Shown here in pieces: positions 24,544 to 34,377 of a stretch of DNA of 64,000 nucleotides. The notes beneath the pieces are model-generated. The model was not told the origin of the DNA, did no database searches, and saw only the letters and a list, made by a program, of their open reading frames with translations. The position numbers and the translations under genes were made by a program. The DNA comes from JAPOXR01 sp965221935 (GTDB lineage Bacteria; Pseudomonadota; Alphaproteobacteria; Rhodobacterales; Rhodobacteraceae), in NCBI GenBank assembly GCA_965221935.1, contig CBDCSZ010000063.1, positions 133,892-197,891 on the forward strand, given 5' to 3'. The stretch's first letter is position 1. Every line of letters begins with the position of its first letter.

Positions 24544-25608
24544 TCATTGTCGAATCGAGGTAGCAAGCGACGCTTCAATGATCGCGAGCGCCCTGTCGAC
24601 GTCCTCCCGGCTTACACCCTTCCAAGTGACCGCCCTGACGCTTTTTTCGCCAGACGGTATCATAAGCATGTCCGCCTCGAAGCACCGGTCCGCAAATTCG
24701 CCCGCAGTGATGCCCGATACCTGGAAACAGACGATATTGGTTTGAACCGTATCGATATCCACGGTGACTTTCGGCATCTGCGCCAGTCCCTCGGCGAGCC
24801 GGATTGCGTTGGCGTGATCCTGGTGGAGTCTCTCGCGCTGGTGCATCAACGCGTGAAGCGCGCCAGCCGCCACAATTCCAGCCTGGCGCATTCCTCCACC
24901 AAGATTCTGACGAAAGCGACGTGCTTCACTCATGAGTGTTTCGGACCCCGCCAGCGCAGAACCCACGGGAGCCCCCAAGCCTTTCGAGAAGCAAACGCTG
25001 ACGGTATCGAAATGCCGCGCGTATTCCGCCTCCGGCACGCCGCTCGCAACGGAGGCGTTCCAGAGCCGCGCGCCGTCCAGATGAATCGCCAGTCCCAACC
25101 GGCGCGCCTCGGCCGTGGTGGCATCAATCTCTTCGATGGGCCACACGGTTCCCCCCGCGAGATTGTGCGTGTTTTCAAGGCAAAGGAGCGTGACGGGCGA
25201 CAGGACCGTGCTCACCATCAAGGGATGCGGGGACGGAATCGCCTCACGAACCTGTTTCGCGCTCAGAATTCCCTTTTCTCCCGGAAGCTGGCGCATGGTC
25301 ACGCCGGAAATCGCCGCAGGAGAGCCACCTTCGAGCAAGAACATGTGAGCGGTAGCTTCAACGAGCGCTTGATCCCCCTTTTGGGTATGAATTCGAAGGC
25401 CAATCTGGTTGCTCATCGTGCCTGAGGGCATGAATACGGCGGCCTTCTTCCCCAAAATTTCTGCCGTTCTCTCCTCTAATTCTCGAACCGATGGATCCTC
25501 ACCATAGACATCATCCCCGACTTGGGCGGCAGCCATCGCCGCGCGCATGGCGGCATCGGGCAGCGTGAACGTGTCGCTGCGCAGGTCAATCCGGCGGTTT
25601 GAAGACAT
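24544..25608 (-). CDS. ltaE: Low-specificity L-threonine aldolase
   Basis: A 354-residue fold-type I PLP enzyme of the beta-eliminating lyase family. The start IDLRSDTFTLPDAAMRAAM and GDDVYGEDPSV are typical of LtaE. HLDGARLWNA (176-185) supplies the aspartate that contacts the pyridine nitrogen, and CFSKGLGAPVGS carries the Schiff-base lysine (Lys209). It splits threonine or allo-threonine into glycine and acetaldehyde. The frame is intact and of normal length. It is followed, about 105 bp upstream on the same strand, by a drug/metabolite transporter, so they may be co-transcribed. Confidence 0.95.
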   Translation of the reverse strand: MSSNRRIDLRSDTFTLPDAAMRAAMAAAQVGDDVYGEDPSVRELEERTAEILGKKAAVFMPSGTMSNQIGLRIHTQKGDQALVEATAHMFLLEGGSPAAISGVTMRQLPGEKGILSAKQVREAIPSPHPLMVSTVLSPVTLLCLENTHNLAGGTVWPIEEIDATTAEARRLGLAIHLDGARLWNASVASGVPEAEYARHFDTVSVCFSKGLGAPVGSALAGSETLMSEARRFRQNLGGGMRQAGIVAAGALHALMHQRERLHQDHANAIRLAEGLAQMPKVTVDIDTVQTNIVCFQVSGITAGEFADRCFEADMLMIPSGEKSVRAVTWKGVSREDVDRALAIIEASLATSIRQ

Positions 25609-25712
25609 ATCTTAAGTTCTCCTGTTCTCAACACTCCCCCTCAGCTTACAGGCAAGACCGTCGATATGCGCCTCTCGTCAAATGCATGGAGCGCAACTTG
25701 CCCCGTCCTGGA

Positions 25713-26588
25713 TCATTGTTCGGGCGCTCCGAGAACTGCAAGGGCAACGGAAAGAGCGACAAACAATATCCACCAGCCGCGCTTTCTTCCGATCGCATCC
25801 CCAAGCCAAATTTTCGCCAGCAAAGTCGAGAATACCGGGGCTGCGCCGAATCCCAAGGCAGCGCCGACCGGACTCGCTACAACGGACCCAAAGAGCAACG
25901 CCAGAAACGCAAGCGTTTCAAAGACTGCCTGCAACAGGACCAGAACCGCGATTTTCTGGTTCGGCCATGTCAAAGAGCCACGAACGCGCCGGATCACCGC
26001 CACTACCGGCAGGATCGCCACGCACGCTCCCATGCGCATGGCGATCAGGGAATCTGCGGGTCCGACTACGGTCGCGCTCTCCTGGATCAGAAACACCCGG
26101 AAAGCAGAAACCACTGCCGCCGACAAGCCGAGCGCCGCGGTTATGCGCAAATGACCGGACGAGTAGTCATTCGGCGATGCACTCTCCGGGCGTGATGCCA
26201 TCGCAATGCCCAGGAACACCCCAACGGCCGCGGCCAGTTGAACGGGTGTCCACGCGGCCCCTGCCACCGCATTCAGCGCGACCAGGAAAATGACTACCGT
26301 GCTGGCCGAAGCCGCGGCGGTCGAAACCGGTCCTCTCGCAAGTGCGGGGAACAGGAGGAACAGGACCACGATATGCAACACGCCGGAGAACAAGGATAGA
26401 CCGAGTGCGAAGCGACGCTCCGGTTCGTCAAAACTGGGAATTCCGATGACCGCCAGCATGCCGACGAGAGAGAGCCAAACCGTGATCAGAATCAATACGC
26501 TTATCGAGAGCTGCCTGGCCGTGACGCGCGTCACGCTATCGGCACAACCGATGAAGCCGGCCGCCAGCAGACCCCAAAGCACGCCCAA
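25713..26588 (-). CDS. EamA/DMT-family transporter
   Basis: A 291-residue integral membrane protein with about ten hydrophobic helices arranged as two EamA-type repeats. The first is around residues 1-135 and ends GVFLGIAMAS; the second is around 150-288 and ends ALSVALAVLGAPE. Family members export amino acids, metabolites or drugs, and the substrate cannot be told. Its position between ppdK and ltaE, all on the minus strand, makes an amino-acid or metabolite role plausible. The start at 26588 gives a normal length with a clean first helix. Confidence 0.85.
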   Translation of the reverse strand: MGVLWGLLAAGFIGCADSVTRVTARQLSISVLILITVWLSLVGMLAVIGIPSFDEPERRFALGLSLFSGVLHIVVLFLLFPALARGPVSTAAASASTVVIFLVALNAVAGAAWTPVQLAAAVGVFLGIAMASRPESASPNDYSSGHLRITAALGLSAAVVSAFRVFLIQESATVVGPADSLIAMRMGACVAILPVVAVIRRVRGSLTWPNQKIAVLVLLQAVFETLAFLALLFGSVVASPVGAALGFGAAPVFSTLLAKIWLGDAIGRKRGWWILFVALSVALAVLGAPEQ

Positions 26589-26639
26589 CTGCGTTATCCG
26601 CCCGAGATACGCATTGACAAATCAGGCCGGGATGCGCGG

Positions 26640-29222
26640 TTAAACTTTTCTTGAACGAATGGTTGCCTGCGCGGCAGCGAGTCTTGCAACCGGCAGGCGG
26701 AAGGGCGAACAGGACACGTAATCGATGCCCAGATCTTCACAAAACTCCAGGGACGCAGGGTCCGCACCATGCTCGCCGCACAGTCCCAAGGTGATTTCCC
26801 CGCCCTGCGCCCTTGCCCGCCGTACAGCGACTTCGATCAATTCTCCCACGCCTTCGCGGTCAATCGATACGAACGGATCCGCCGCAAACACGCCTTGACG
26901 GAGATAGTTGGGCATGAACCGGCCCGCATCATCGCGCGAAAGTCCGTAAGCCATTTGGGTCAGGTCGTTGGTGCCAAAGCTGAGAAACTGCGCGTACTCC
27001 GTGATCGCGTCCGCCCTAAGCGCGGCGCGCGGCGTCTCAATCATCGCCCCCACGAGATAGGTTACGCAGCCACCCCGCTCGCTGGCGACTTCCTCCGCGA
27101 CCGCGTCAACACGGCCCTTCAGGATCTCCAACTCTCGCTGTGCCGAGACCAGCGGCACCATAATTTCGGGAACCGCCGGATCTCCCGTTTCCTGCCCGGC
27201 TTCGTATGCAGCCTCCAGGATTGCCCGTGCCTGCATTTCATAGATCTCCGGATAGGCGATCCCCACGCGGCAACCGCGATTGCCGAGCATTGGGTTGAAC
27301 TCCTCCAGCGCCGCCGCTCGCGCCATCACCCGGTCAACCGGCATGCCCATGGCATCCGCCAGTTCGGACATCTCCCGTTCACCATGTGGCAGGAACTCAT
27401 GCAGTGGCGGGTCCAGCAGTCGAACCACGACCGGACGTCCGTGCATCGCAATGAATAGTTCAAGAAAGTCGTCATGCTGCATGGGACGCAGCCGCTCCAG
27501 CGCCCGCCTGCGTTCGTATTCGGTCTCGGCCAAAATCACTTCCCGCATGGCCGTGATTCGGCCCTTGGCGAAGAACATGTGCTCCGTTCGGCAGAGCCCG
27601 ACGCCGTCCGCGCGGTACTCAAGCGCGAGTCTCGCATCACGCGTCGTGTCCGCGTTGGCACGTACCTTCATGCGACGGAAATCGTCGGCCCATTCGAGCA
27701 GTTCCGCCATCGGGCCACCGAAGTCCGGAGGCAGCGTAGGCACCGTCCCCTCGTACACGACCCCTCCCGCACCATCGACGGTCACTTCGTCCCCCTCCCG
27801 GAGGACGCCGCCGGCGTCGGCGCGAAGCAAACGGGAGTCCGCATCGATCTTGATATCCACAACTCCTGTCACGCACGGCCGACCTAGTCCCCGTGCAACT
27901 ACCGCGGCGTGACTGGTCGTACCACCGCGACTCGTGAGCATGGCCGCAGCCACATGCATCGCACCGACGTCCGCCGGGTCGGTTTCGGTTTTCGCCAAAA
28001 CAGGACGGTCGCCATACGCGGCAAGTTGCTCCGCGGCGGACGCGCTGAACACGATTCGGCCGGATGCCGCACCAGGAGATGCAGCAATTCCGCGGCAGAA
28101 CTCCGTGCGCGCCGCCGCGGGATCGATCCGGGCATGAAGCATTTCTTCCACGCGCAGGGGATCGATGCGAAGGAGCGCGGTTTCCCGCTCAAGGATTCCC
28201 CGTTTCACGAACTCCAGCGCCAGCGCCGCTTCACCCCTCGCGGAGAGTCTTAGAGGAATCGCATCGGTTATTCGCAGGGCGCCGCCTTCGAACACGAAGC
28301 CGATTTCAAGTGCGTCGCGAAGCTCGTCTTCGCAGTTCTCTACGGTCTCCTTCAAATTGGACAGGGCTTCCGGGCTTGCGTTTCCGAATTTGGCGGCATC
28401 CCATTCACCTGCAGCAGCAACCGGATATCCCGGTTCGACTTTCCGGGACGGGCTGAAGCGCAGGGCGACTGCAGACTTGGCGCCATTTTCGTCTCGAATC
28501 CGAATACTTCCGGAACCGGCGACACCCCCGCCAGCCATTTGCGCCATTTCCTGAATAAGGATGGCATGGCTGTCGTCTTCATTCAGCCCTGCAACCCCTG
28601 TTCTGGGTCGTGAAAGCCTTTTCAGCGATAGACGGAGTTGTTCGAAGGCGGAATTCGGAACGGCAACTCCGCATTCGCTCCGGAGTATCCTGACGAACTC
28701 CTTCGACAGCCGATTGAAGTCCGCTGCACTGTTCCCCGGCATCGCGGCACGTGCGGCTTCGAATCGCTCAGGATCCGCACCGAATACCGTGCAAGCGAAT
28801 CCTTGCAGGAACTGGCAACGCATGCTATGCGCCCGCCTCTCCCCGTATAGCCGAACCAGTCCCGACAATATGGACGGCATGAATCCCACGTTGAGTACAG
28901 ACGGATGCAGTCCGGCGCGGGGTCCCTCGGGGCTTTGCCGAACGGCTAGAAGAAGGGGGGCATTCTTCTTACCCAACTGCTTTCCGAGGCGCGATTCCAG
29001 TCGGCCAAGCGCACGTGAAAATGGTCCTGTTTGCTTCGAACGCCCTGTGCGCGCTATGTCGCCGAGATCGAGGTGTCCCGCTTCGATGATGAAGCCGTCG
29101 GGAACCGGTAGGCCCGCCCGCTTCAGGCGAGCGAGCCTCCCGCCGCGGGCTCCCAGCCGGGATGATTCCCAATCGACGGAACCGCCGTCTCCGTCAAGAT
29201 CAAAAATATCGCCTCCGTTCAT
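26640..29222 (-). CDS. ppdK: Pyruvate, phosphate dikinase with a divergent ATP-binding domain
   Basis: An 860-residue PPDK-family protein. The swivelling phospho-histidine domain is intact, with TSRGGTTSHAAVVARGLGRP (431-449, His about 439). So is the PEP/pyruvate TIM barrel: YRADGVGLCRTEHMFF, MLGNRGCRVGI, FLSFGTNDLTQMAYGLSRDD and GLCGEHGADP with the catalytic cysteine near 815. The N-terminal nucleotide domain is altered: the usual SVRSGA...MPGMMDTVLNLG motif appears as AVRQSPEGPRAGLHPSVLNVG, and the SATGV.FTRNP motif is not recognisable. It may therefore bind ATP poorly or use another phosphate donor. Its start overlaps the glyS stop by 4 bp (glyQ-glyS-ppdK operon, a recurrent alphaproteobacterial order). 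Confidence 0.88.
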   Translation of the reverse strand: MNGGDIFDLDGDGGSVDWESSRLGARGGRLARLKRAGLPVPDGFIIEAGHLDLGDIARTGRSKQTGPFSRALGRLESRLGKQLGKKNAPLLLAVRQSPEGPRAGLHPSVLNVGFMPSILSGLVRLYGERRAHSMRCQFLQGFACTVFGADPERFEAARAAMPGNSAADFNRLSKEFVRILRSECGVAVPNSAFEQLRLSLKRLSRPRTGVAGLNEDDSHAILIQEMAQMAGGGVAGSGSIRIRDENGAKSAVALRFSPSRKVEPGYPVAAAGEWDAAKFGNASPEALSNLKETVENCEDELRDALEIGFVFEGGALRITDAIPLRLSARGEAALALEFVKRGILERETALLRIDPLRVEEMLHARIDPAAARTEFCRGIAASPGAASGRIVFSASAAEQLAAYGDRPVLAKTETDPADVGAMHVAAAMLTSRGGTTSHAAVVARGLGRPCVTGVVDIKIDADSRLLRADAGGVLREGDEVTVDGAGGVVYEGTVPTLPPDFGGPMAELLEWADDFRRMKVRANADTTRDARLALEYRADGVGLCRTEHMFFAKGRITAMREVILAETEYERRRALERLRPMQHDDFLELFIAMHGRPVVVRLLDPPLHEFLPHGEREMSELADAMGMPVDRVMARAAALEEFNPMLGNRGCRVGIAYPEIYEMQARAILEAAYEAGQETGDPAVPEIMVPLVSAQRELEILKGRVDAVAEEVASERGGCVTYLVGAMIETPRAALRADAITEYAQFLSFGTNDLTQMAYGLSRDDAGRFMPNYLRQGVFAADPFVSIDREGVGELIEVAVRRARAQGGEITLGLCGEHGADPASLEFCEDLGIDYVSCSPFRLPVARLAAAQATIRSRKV

Positions 29223-31300
29223 CCTTCGAGCTCATGGAATGCCGCAACGCTTTCCATCGTTTCCCGCACGCGAACCAACTGCCGAAGGCGATTTTGCCGC
29301 AAATCCGTTTCCGACGCATTCACCGTGACCCGATCAAAGAACCCGTCAACCGGGGCGCGGAGAACGGACAGTGCTTGCATCGCCCGCAAGTACGCCTCAT
29401 CGTTCAATGCTTTCAGGATTTCGGGCTCAAGTACATCAAGATGGCCGGCGAGCGCCCGTTCTTCCGGCTCCCGGTACTTGGCCGGGTCCGGCAATGACAT
29501 CTCGCTTCCGCCCACTTCCACCCCTTCATCGGCAAGAATGTTACTGCACCGGCGATACGCTGCCAGCAGATCCCCGGCCTCTGGCGCTCGATCCAGAAAA
29601 TCCGTCAACGCCTCCGCCCGCTGCAGATAGCGAAACACGTCATCCTCTTTGCCGTCAGACCGAATCGCAGCCAGCACATCGTGCCGGAATCCGCGCTCCC
29701 TCAGGTAAACCCTTAGGCGTTCCAGAACAAATGCGCAGGCGGCTTCTCCCGCGTCAGCGATCGCCTTGAGACGGCTTCCGGCATAGCTTTCTTCGGACCA
29801 GGCAAGGACTGTGGTAATGGGCACCCGGAATCCGTTCTCAAGGAGCGTTCGCAAAAGCGCCAAGGCGGAGCGCCTGAGGGCATACGGATCCTTGGAACCG
29901 GTTGGCCGAATGCCCACAGCAAAAAAACCGAACAGCGAATCGACCCGGTCCGCGATCACCAACGAAGCCGCAACCGGTTGGCGAACCGACATCTCTCCGG
30001 GACCGGCGGGACGGTATTGTTGGGCGATGGCATTTGCCACCGCCTCCGAAAGTCCGCAATCCGTTGCCAGATGCCCCCCGACAATTCCCTGTAGGCTCGG
30101 GAATTCCGTAACGGTGCTGGAAAGCAAATCTGCCTTCGAAAGCAGACCCGCTTGCTCCGCCAACGCCGGGTCTGCGCCCACCAACGGCGCCACCCGCCTG
30201 GCGAGCGCCGCAATTCTCCGGGCGCGTTCCGCCACGCTCCCAAGTGCCGCGTGATGCACCATGCCGCCCAACCGGGAAGACATCCCTTTCAGTCCAGCCG
30301 CGCGATCGCATGCCCAAAAATAACCGGCATCCGCGAGCCGAGCCCGCAGGACACGTTCGTACCCCGCACGCATCCGCCTGTTTCCGTCTGACGACTCGAT
30401 ATCGGATACCGCCGCGAACGCAGTAATCGCCCCACCCCGAGCGCGTCGAAGGGAAAAGAATCGCTGGTGGCTGCGCATCGCAGTACGCAGGATTTCACCG
30501 GGCAATTCCCTGTAGGCCGGGTCAATACTCCCCTGTACGACAACCGGCCATTCCACCATCGCGGCGTTCTCTTCGAGCAGTCCCTGGTCTGCAACCAATT
30601 CCAGTCCCTCTTCGGATGCCGTCCTCTCCAATCCCTCAAGAATCCGGTTCTTTCTTTCCTCGACCCGAAGCAGGACCGATGCCTTGCGAAGCTGCAATTG
30701 ATAGGATTTGGCGCTCCGAATTCCGATCCATCCCGGAGCGAGGAAGGGATGCCCCCTAGTCTGCGAGCCGACGGGAATGCCTTCAAGATCAAACGCAATC
30801 GTCCGGCTCTGGTCGCCTTCCCCAATCAGGCAAATGATCGAACGCAGGGGTCTCGGCCACCGGAATGCTCCCCTTCCCCATCGCATCGATTTTGGCCAGG
30901 TAATCGACCGGATCGCTTGCGGAGCAATGCACGCGACATGCAACTCCGTGGCCATTCCGGGGCGCTTCAAGACCGCGTAATGGTACGAGTTCTTTCCTTC
31001 CCCGCGGATTTCGAGATGTTCCTGGCCGATGCCGGCCGAACGTGCAAACCCCGAAATGGCCGTGGCCGGCGCGCCAACCCTGGGACCGCGTCGCTCCTCG
31101 ACAAAAGGCGGAGATTCGGCGGGAAGTCCATACATCAGCAGCGTCAATCGCCGAGGAGTGGAAAGCGCAATCGCCTCGTTCCAGGATAAACCCGCGTCGC
31201 GCAAGCCCCCTGACATCGCTCGTTGCAGCGATTCGGCGCCAATTCTCTGCGTGGCGGGGGGTAATTCCTCCGAATGAAGTTCCAGCAAGATGTCGGGCAC
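29219..31300 (-). CDS. glyS: Glycine-tRNA ligase beta subunit
   Basis: A 693-residue beta subunit of the bacterial alpha2-beta2 glycyl-tRNA synthetase. The N-terminal LLELHSEELPP and AIALSTPRRLTLL, the central GSVAERARRI with the HD-like region (LLSKADLLSSTVTEFPSLQG), and RPTGSKDPYALRR with the C-terminal anticodon-binding DALR-type helices are all in order. It binds tRNA-Gly and the alpha subunit, which holds the aminoacylation site. The start is GTG 31300, only 3 bp after the glyQ stop, and the end overlaps ppdK (ATGA). The frame is intact and of normal length. Confidence 0.97.
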   Translation of the reverse strand: MPDILLELHSEELPPATQRIGAESLQRAMSGGLRDAGLSWNEAIALSTPRRLTLLMYGLPAESPPFVEERRGPRVGAPATAISGFARSAGIGQEHLEIRGEGKNSYHYAVLKRPGMATELHVACIAPQAIRSITWPKSMRWGRGAFRWPRPLRSIICLIGEGDQSRTIAFDLEGIPVGSQTRGHPFLAPGWIGIRSAKSYQLQLRKASVLLRVEERKNRILEGLERTASEEGLELVADQGLLEENAAMVEWPVVVQGSIDPAYRELPGEILRTAMRSHQRFFSLRRARGGAITAFAAVSDIESSDGNRRMRAGYERVLRARLADAGYFWACDRAAGLKGMSSRLGGMVHHAALGSVAERARRIAALARRVAPLVGADPALAEQAGLLSKADLLSSTVTEFPSLQGIVGGHLATDCGLSEAVANAIAQQYRPAGPGEMSVRQPVAASLVIADRVDSLFGFFAVGIRPTGSKDPYALRRSALALLRTLLENGFRVPITTVLAWSEESYAGSRLKAIADAGEAACAFVLERLRVYLRERGFRHDVLAAIRSDGKEDDVFRYLQRAEALTDFLDRAPEAGDLLAAYRRCSNILADEGVEVGGSEMSLPDPAKYREPEERALAGHLDVLEPEILKALNDEAYLRAMQALSVLRAPVDGFFDRVTVNASETDLRQNRLRQLVRVRETMESVAAFHELEG

Positions 31301-31303
31301 GTA

Positions 31304-32243
31304 TCATTCCTCGTGAGTTGCCTCGCTCGCGAGGTAGGCGTCGGCACAGTTCCGGGCGAGGCTGCGCACCCGGTCGATATAGCTCTGGCGTTCGGCCACG
31401 GAAAATTACCCCGCGTGCATCAAGAAGATTGAAGGTATGGGAAGCCTTTATGCACTGGTCGTAGGCAGGATGCACCATGATCGTGCGTTCGCCAGTTCTC
31501 GGATCCACGTCGTCTGCCGCCAGGATTCGCCGACATTCCGCTTCGGCGTCGCAAAAGTGTGTGAACAGCATATCTGTATCCGCCACATCAAAATTCCACC
31601 GGGAGAATTCACGCTCACACCGCCGAAACACATCGCCGTACGAAACCCCTTCGCTGTTGTACGGAAGATCGAACACATTCTCGATTTGCAGCACGAACAT
31701 CGCAAGCCTTTCCACGCCGTAGGTGATCTCACCGGGCACCGGATCGCACTCGTGGCCACCGAACTGCTGAAAATACGTGAACTGGCTCACTTCCATGCCG
31801 TCGCACCACACTTCCCAGCCCAAACCGGTGGCGCCGAGCGTGGGACTCTCCCAGTCGTCCTCAACGAACCTGATATCGTGCTCGCGGGTGTCGATGCCGA
31901 TTGAGACGAGCGAATCCAAATAGGCCTGCTGAAAATCCGCGGGGCACGGCTTTCGAATCACTTGATACTGCATGTATCGCTGGAGACGGTTCGGGTTGTC
32001 TCCGTACCGCCCATCCGCGGGACGGCGGGAAGGCTGCAGATAGGCGGCCGACCACGGATGCGACCCCAGGGAACGCAGCGCCGTCGCCGGGTGGAATGTC
32101 CCGGCGCCCACCTCCAAATCGTAGGGCTCCAGAATGACGCACCCCTGATCCGCCCAAAACCTGTGAAGCTCAAGAATAAGATCTTGAAAACACGCGGGGC
32201 GTTTCTCCGTACGCGAAACACTGGGAGAACGAGTATGAGGCAT
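31304..32243 (-). CDS. glyQ: Glycine-tRNA ligase alpha subunit with a one-base insertion near the C-terminus
   Basis: The catalytic subunit that activates glycine. From ATG 32243 (MPHTRSPSVSR) it reads the conserved LILELHRFWADQGCVILEPYD, EVGAGTFHPAT, DDWESPTLGATGLGWEVWCDGMEVSQFTYFQQ and IKASHTFNLLDARGVI. Then the frame breaks: the AAAA run at 31402-31405 has one base too many. Removing it restores SVAERQSYIDRVRSLARNCADAYLASE and a TGA at 31304-31306, just before glyS. Without the correction the frame runs on to 30789 as a false fusion. Because the enzyme is essential, a consensus error is the simplest explanation; a genuine frameshift replacing about 30 C-terminal residues is the alternative. 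Confidence 0.93.
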
Positions 32244-32631
32244 TGCAAAGCATCCGGGCGTCCGACGCAAGAGGCTTCTAACGGGAACCGAAGCAATCGA
32301 CAAACGCCCCGGGCATCCAAACCCTGAATCAGCACGATCCCGGAGATGGCGGCCGGGGAGCCATGCCGTCCGGGAACCACTTGCCAAGTGCAGCGGGACC
32401 CGGTTTCATACAGACGTCAATTCTCTGGAGGCCCCATTCTCTCGCCGGAAGAGAGCGGGGATGAATGTGCGCGGGACCGATACGGCCGTTACATTCTGCA
32501 CACTGCGCAACATGATGCGCCAAGTCTCCTCCATGCCATGGTTCAAGCCGGAATACTCCAGTCACGAGATGCGGATTCCCTGTGCTCCCGCTAGGTTATC
32601 GTCGTGCCGCACTGTCCCTGAAGAATAGACC
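32244..32631. other. 388-bp divergent intergenic region (glyQ / iron permease)
   Basis: Holds the promoters of the glyQ-glyS-ppdK operon (leftward) and of the iron-type permease gene (rightward). No T-box or riboswitch fold was recognised and no coding sequence can be supported. Confidence 0.4.
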
Positions 32632-34314
32632 TTGGCCCAACATACACTCGATCGCCCACGCTTCCGCTCTGCCATAGACACCTGGCTCGTAGGCGGGGCC
32701 GTGACGACTGCGGCGCTTGCCGCCCCGATTCTTGCCGTCGTTTGGGTTGCGTTCTTCCCGGAGGAGAACATTTGGCCGCACTTGATTCGCACCGCCCTGC
32801 CCGGTTATTTCCGCAATACCCTGCTGCTCATGACGCTTGTCGCGGTCGGAACCGCAATCGTAGGAACCGGCACGGCCTGGCTTCTGGCGAATTACCGCTT
32901 TCCCGGCCGCGCAATCCTTGACTGGGCGCTGCTGGCGCCATTGGCGGCCCCTGCCTACATCGCAGCGTACGCTTTGGTCGATTTTCTTGAGTACGCCGGA
33001 CCCGTGCAGACCGCGCTTCGTCAGGCGGCAGGTTGGAAGGACGCGCGCGACTACTGGTTTCCGGAAATCCGCTCGCTGGGCGGCGCCGCATTCGTCATGA
33101 CTTTCGCCTTTTATCCCTATGTTTACATGCTGGTCAGGGCAGCCTTCAACCGACAGTCGACAACAGCGCTCGAAGTTGCCCGCTCGCTCGGGTGCGGACC
33201 GACCAGCGCGTTCTTCCGGGTAATGGTGCCGCTCGCACGGCCCGCAATCGTAGCCGGAGCGGCGCTCGCACTCATGGAGACACTCAACGATTTTGGGACG
33301 GTCGAATATTTCGCCGTTCCCACGCTGACAACCGGGATCTTTCGGATTTGGTTCGAGACCTACAACCCCGGCGGCGCGGCGCAGATCGCTCTCGTCATGC
33401 TTGTGCTGGTCTTTGGGTTGATCACCATCGAACGTCGATCCAGAAGGCGCGCACGGTTTCATGATTCGCTGACACGATTCAACCATTTCCAAGGTCGAAG
33501 GCTCCACGGCGCTGCCGCCTGGGCAGCATCCCTCGCCTGCATTTTGCCTGTGACGATCGGATTCGCGCTTCCGGCCGGCGTACTCGCGTGGCGCTCGTTT
33601 GCACATTTTGAGTTGTTGCTGGACACGGCGTTCCTGCTCAATGCGTTCCGTACGGCGGCGTTGGCGGGATGCGCCGCGACGCTCGCCGTTGCGACCGGCT
33701 TCTTCCTTGTTTACGGCGCGCGGGCGGCCCGCTCGAATGTTCCCCGCCAACTCGCCCGCATGGCGTCGCTCGGATACGCGGTCCCCGGCGCTGTTCTCGC
33801 GATCGGCGTATTGATCCCGATGTTGGCGATCGACCGAGCACTCGCCTCTCTGGGCTTGACCAGCACCTTGTTCCTTGCCGGTTCGGTTGTCGGACTTCTT
33901 GTCGCATACCTCGTCAGATTTGCGGCGATTCCCTACGGGGCCATCGATTCGGGATTTTCCCGAATCACTCCCACCATGGAGATGGCGGCCCGTACGCTCG
34001 GCCAAACGCGGACCGGTGCGTTTCGGCGGGTGCAACTGCCGCTTGTTCGAGGTTCGCTTCTTGCCGCTTGGTTGCTGGTATTCGTCGAAGCCGCAAAGGA
34101 ACTGCCGGCCACGCTGATTTTGCGGCCGTTTGATTTCGATACGCTTGCGACCCATGTCTACACTTACGCTTCACTAGAGGATCTGGACCGTGCCGCACCC
34201 TCGGCACTGGCGATCATTGTGATTGGACTTGCACCGGCAGTGCTCTTGAGAAACAGCCTGCGCCGCGAAACCTGGACCAAGACATCAAATTGGGCGAAGG
34301 GGCCTACTGAGTGA
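32632..34314 (+). CDS. Iron(III)-type ABC transporter permease, two fused domains (FbpB-like)
   Basis: A 560-residue inner-membrane protein with about twelve helices and two fused BPD_transp_1 domains. Each has an EAA coupling loop: EVARSLGCGPTSAFFRVMVP near 182-201, and EMAARTLGQTRTGAFRRVQL near 451-470. This duplicated layout is typical of FbpB/ThiP/SfuB permeases for ferric iron (or thiamine). The YPYVYMLVRAAF and KELPATLILRPFDFDTLA segments favour the ferric group. The start is TTG 32632 (MAQHTLDRP); no ATG fits better. Neither a binding protein nor an ATPase gene is adjacent, so it is an orphan here. Confidence 0.88.
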   Translation: MAQHTLDRPRFRSAIDTWLVGGAVTTAALAAPILAVVWVAFFPEENIWPHLIRTALPGYFRNTLLLMTLVAVGTAIVGTGTAWLLANYRFPGRAILDWALLAPLAAPAYIAAYALVDFLEYAGPVQTALRQAAGWKDARDYWFPEIRSLGGAAFVMTFAFYPYVYMLVRAAFNRQSTTALEVARSLGCGPTSAFFRVMVPLARPAIVAGAALALMETLNDFGTVEYFAVPTLTTGIFRIWFETYNPGGAAQIALVMLVLVFGLITIERRSRRRARFHDSLTRFNHFQGRRLHGAAAWAASLACILPVTIGFALPAGVLAWRSFAHFELLLDTAFLLNAFRTAALAGCAATLAVATGFFLVYGARAARSNVPRQLARMASLGYAVPGAVLAIGVLIPMLAIDRALASLGLTSTLFLAGSVVGLLVAYLVRFAAIPYGAIDSGFSRITPTMEMAARTLGQTRTGAFRRVQLPLVRGSLLAAWLLVFVEAAKELPATLILRPFDFDTLATHVYTYASLEDLDRAAPSALAIIVIGLAPAVLLRNSLRRETWTKTSNWAKGPTE

Positions 34315-34377
34315 CGGCACCAGCCGAAGCCACCCGAACCCAAATCCTGCTAGACTGATGTTCTCCCAAGTGGACGG

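Noticed and set aside
30789..32387. A 532-codon minus-strand frame that seems to fuse glyQ to part of glyS
   Set aside because: It is produced by the extra base in the A run at 31402-31405. The true glyQ end (SVAERQSYIDRV..., stop 31304-31306) is in another frame, and the extension overlaps glyS in the wrong frame.
32596..34155. A 519-codon minus-strand frame opposite the iron-type permease
   Set aside because: A shadow of the permease: very rich in Arg, Gly and Glu, with no domain; the plus strand shows two clear permease domains with EAA loops.
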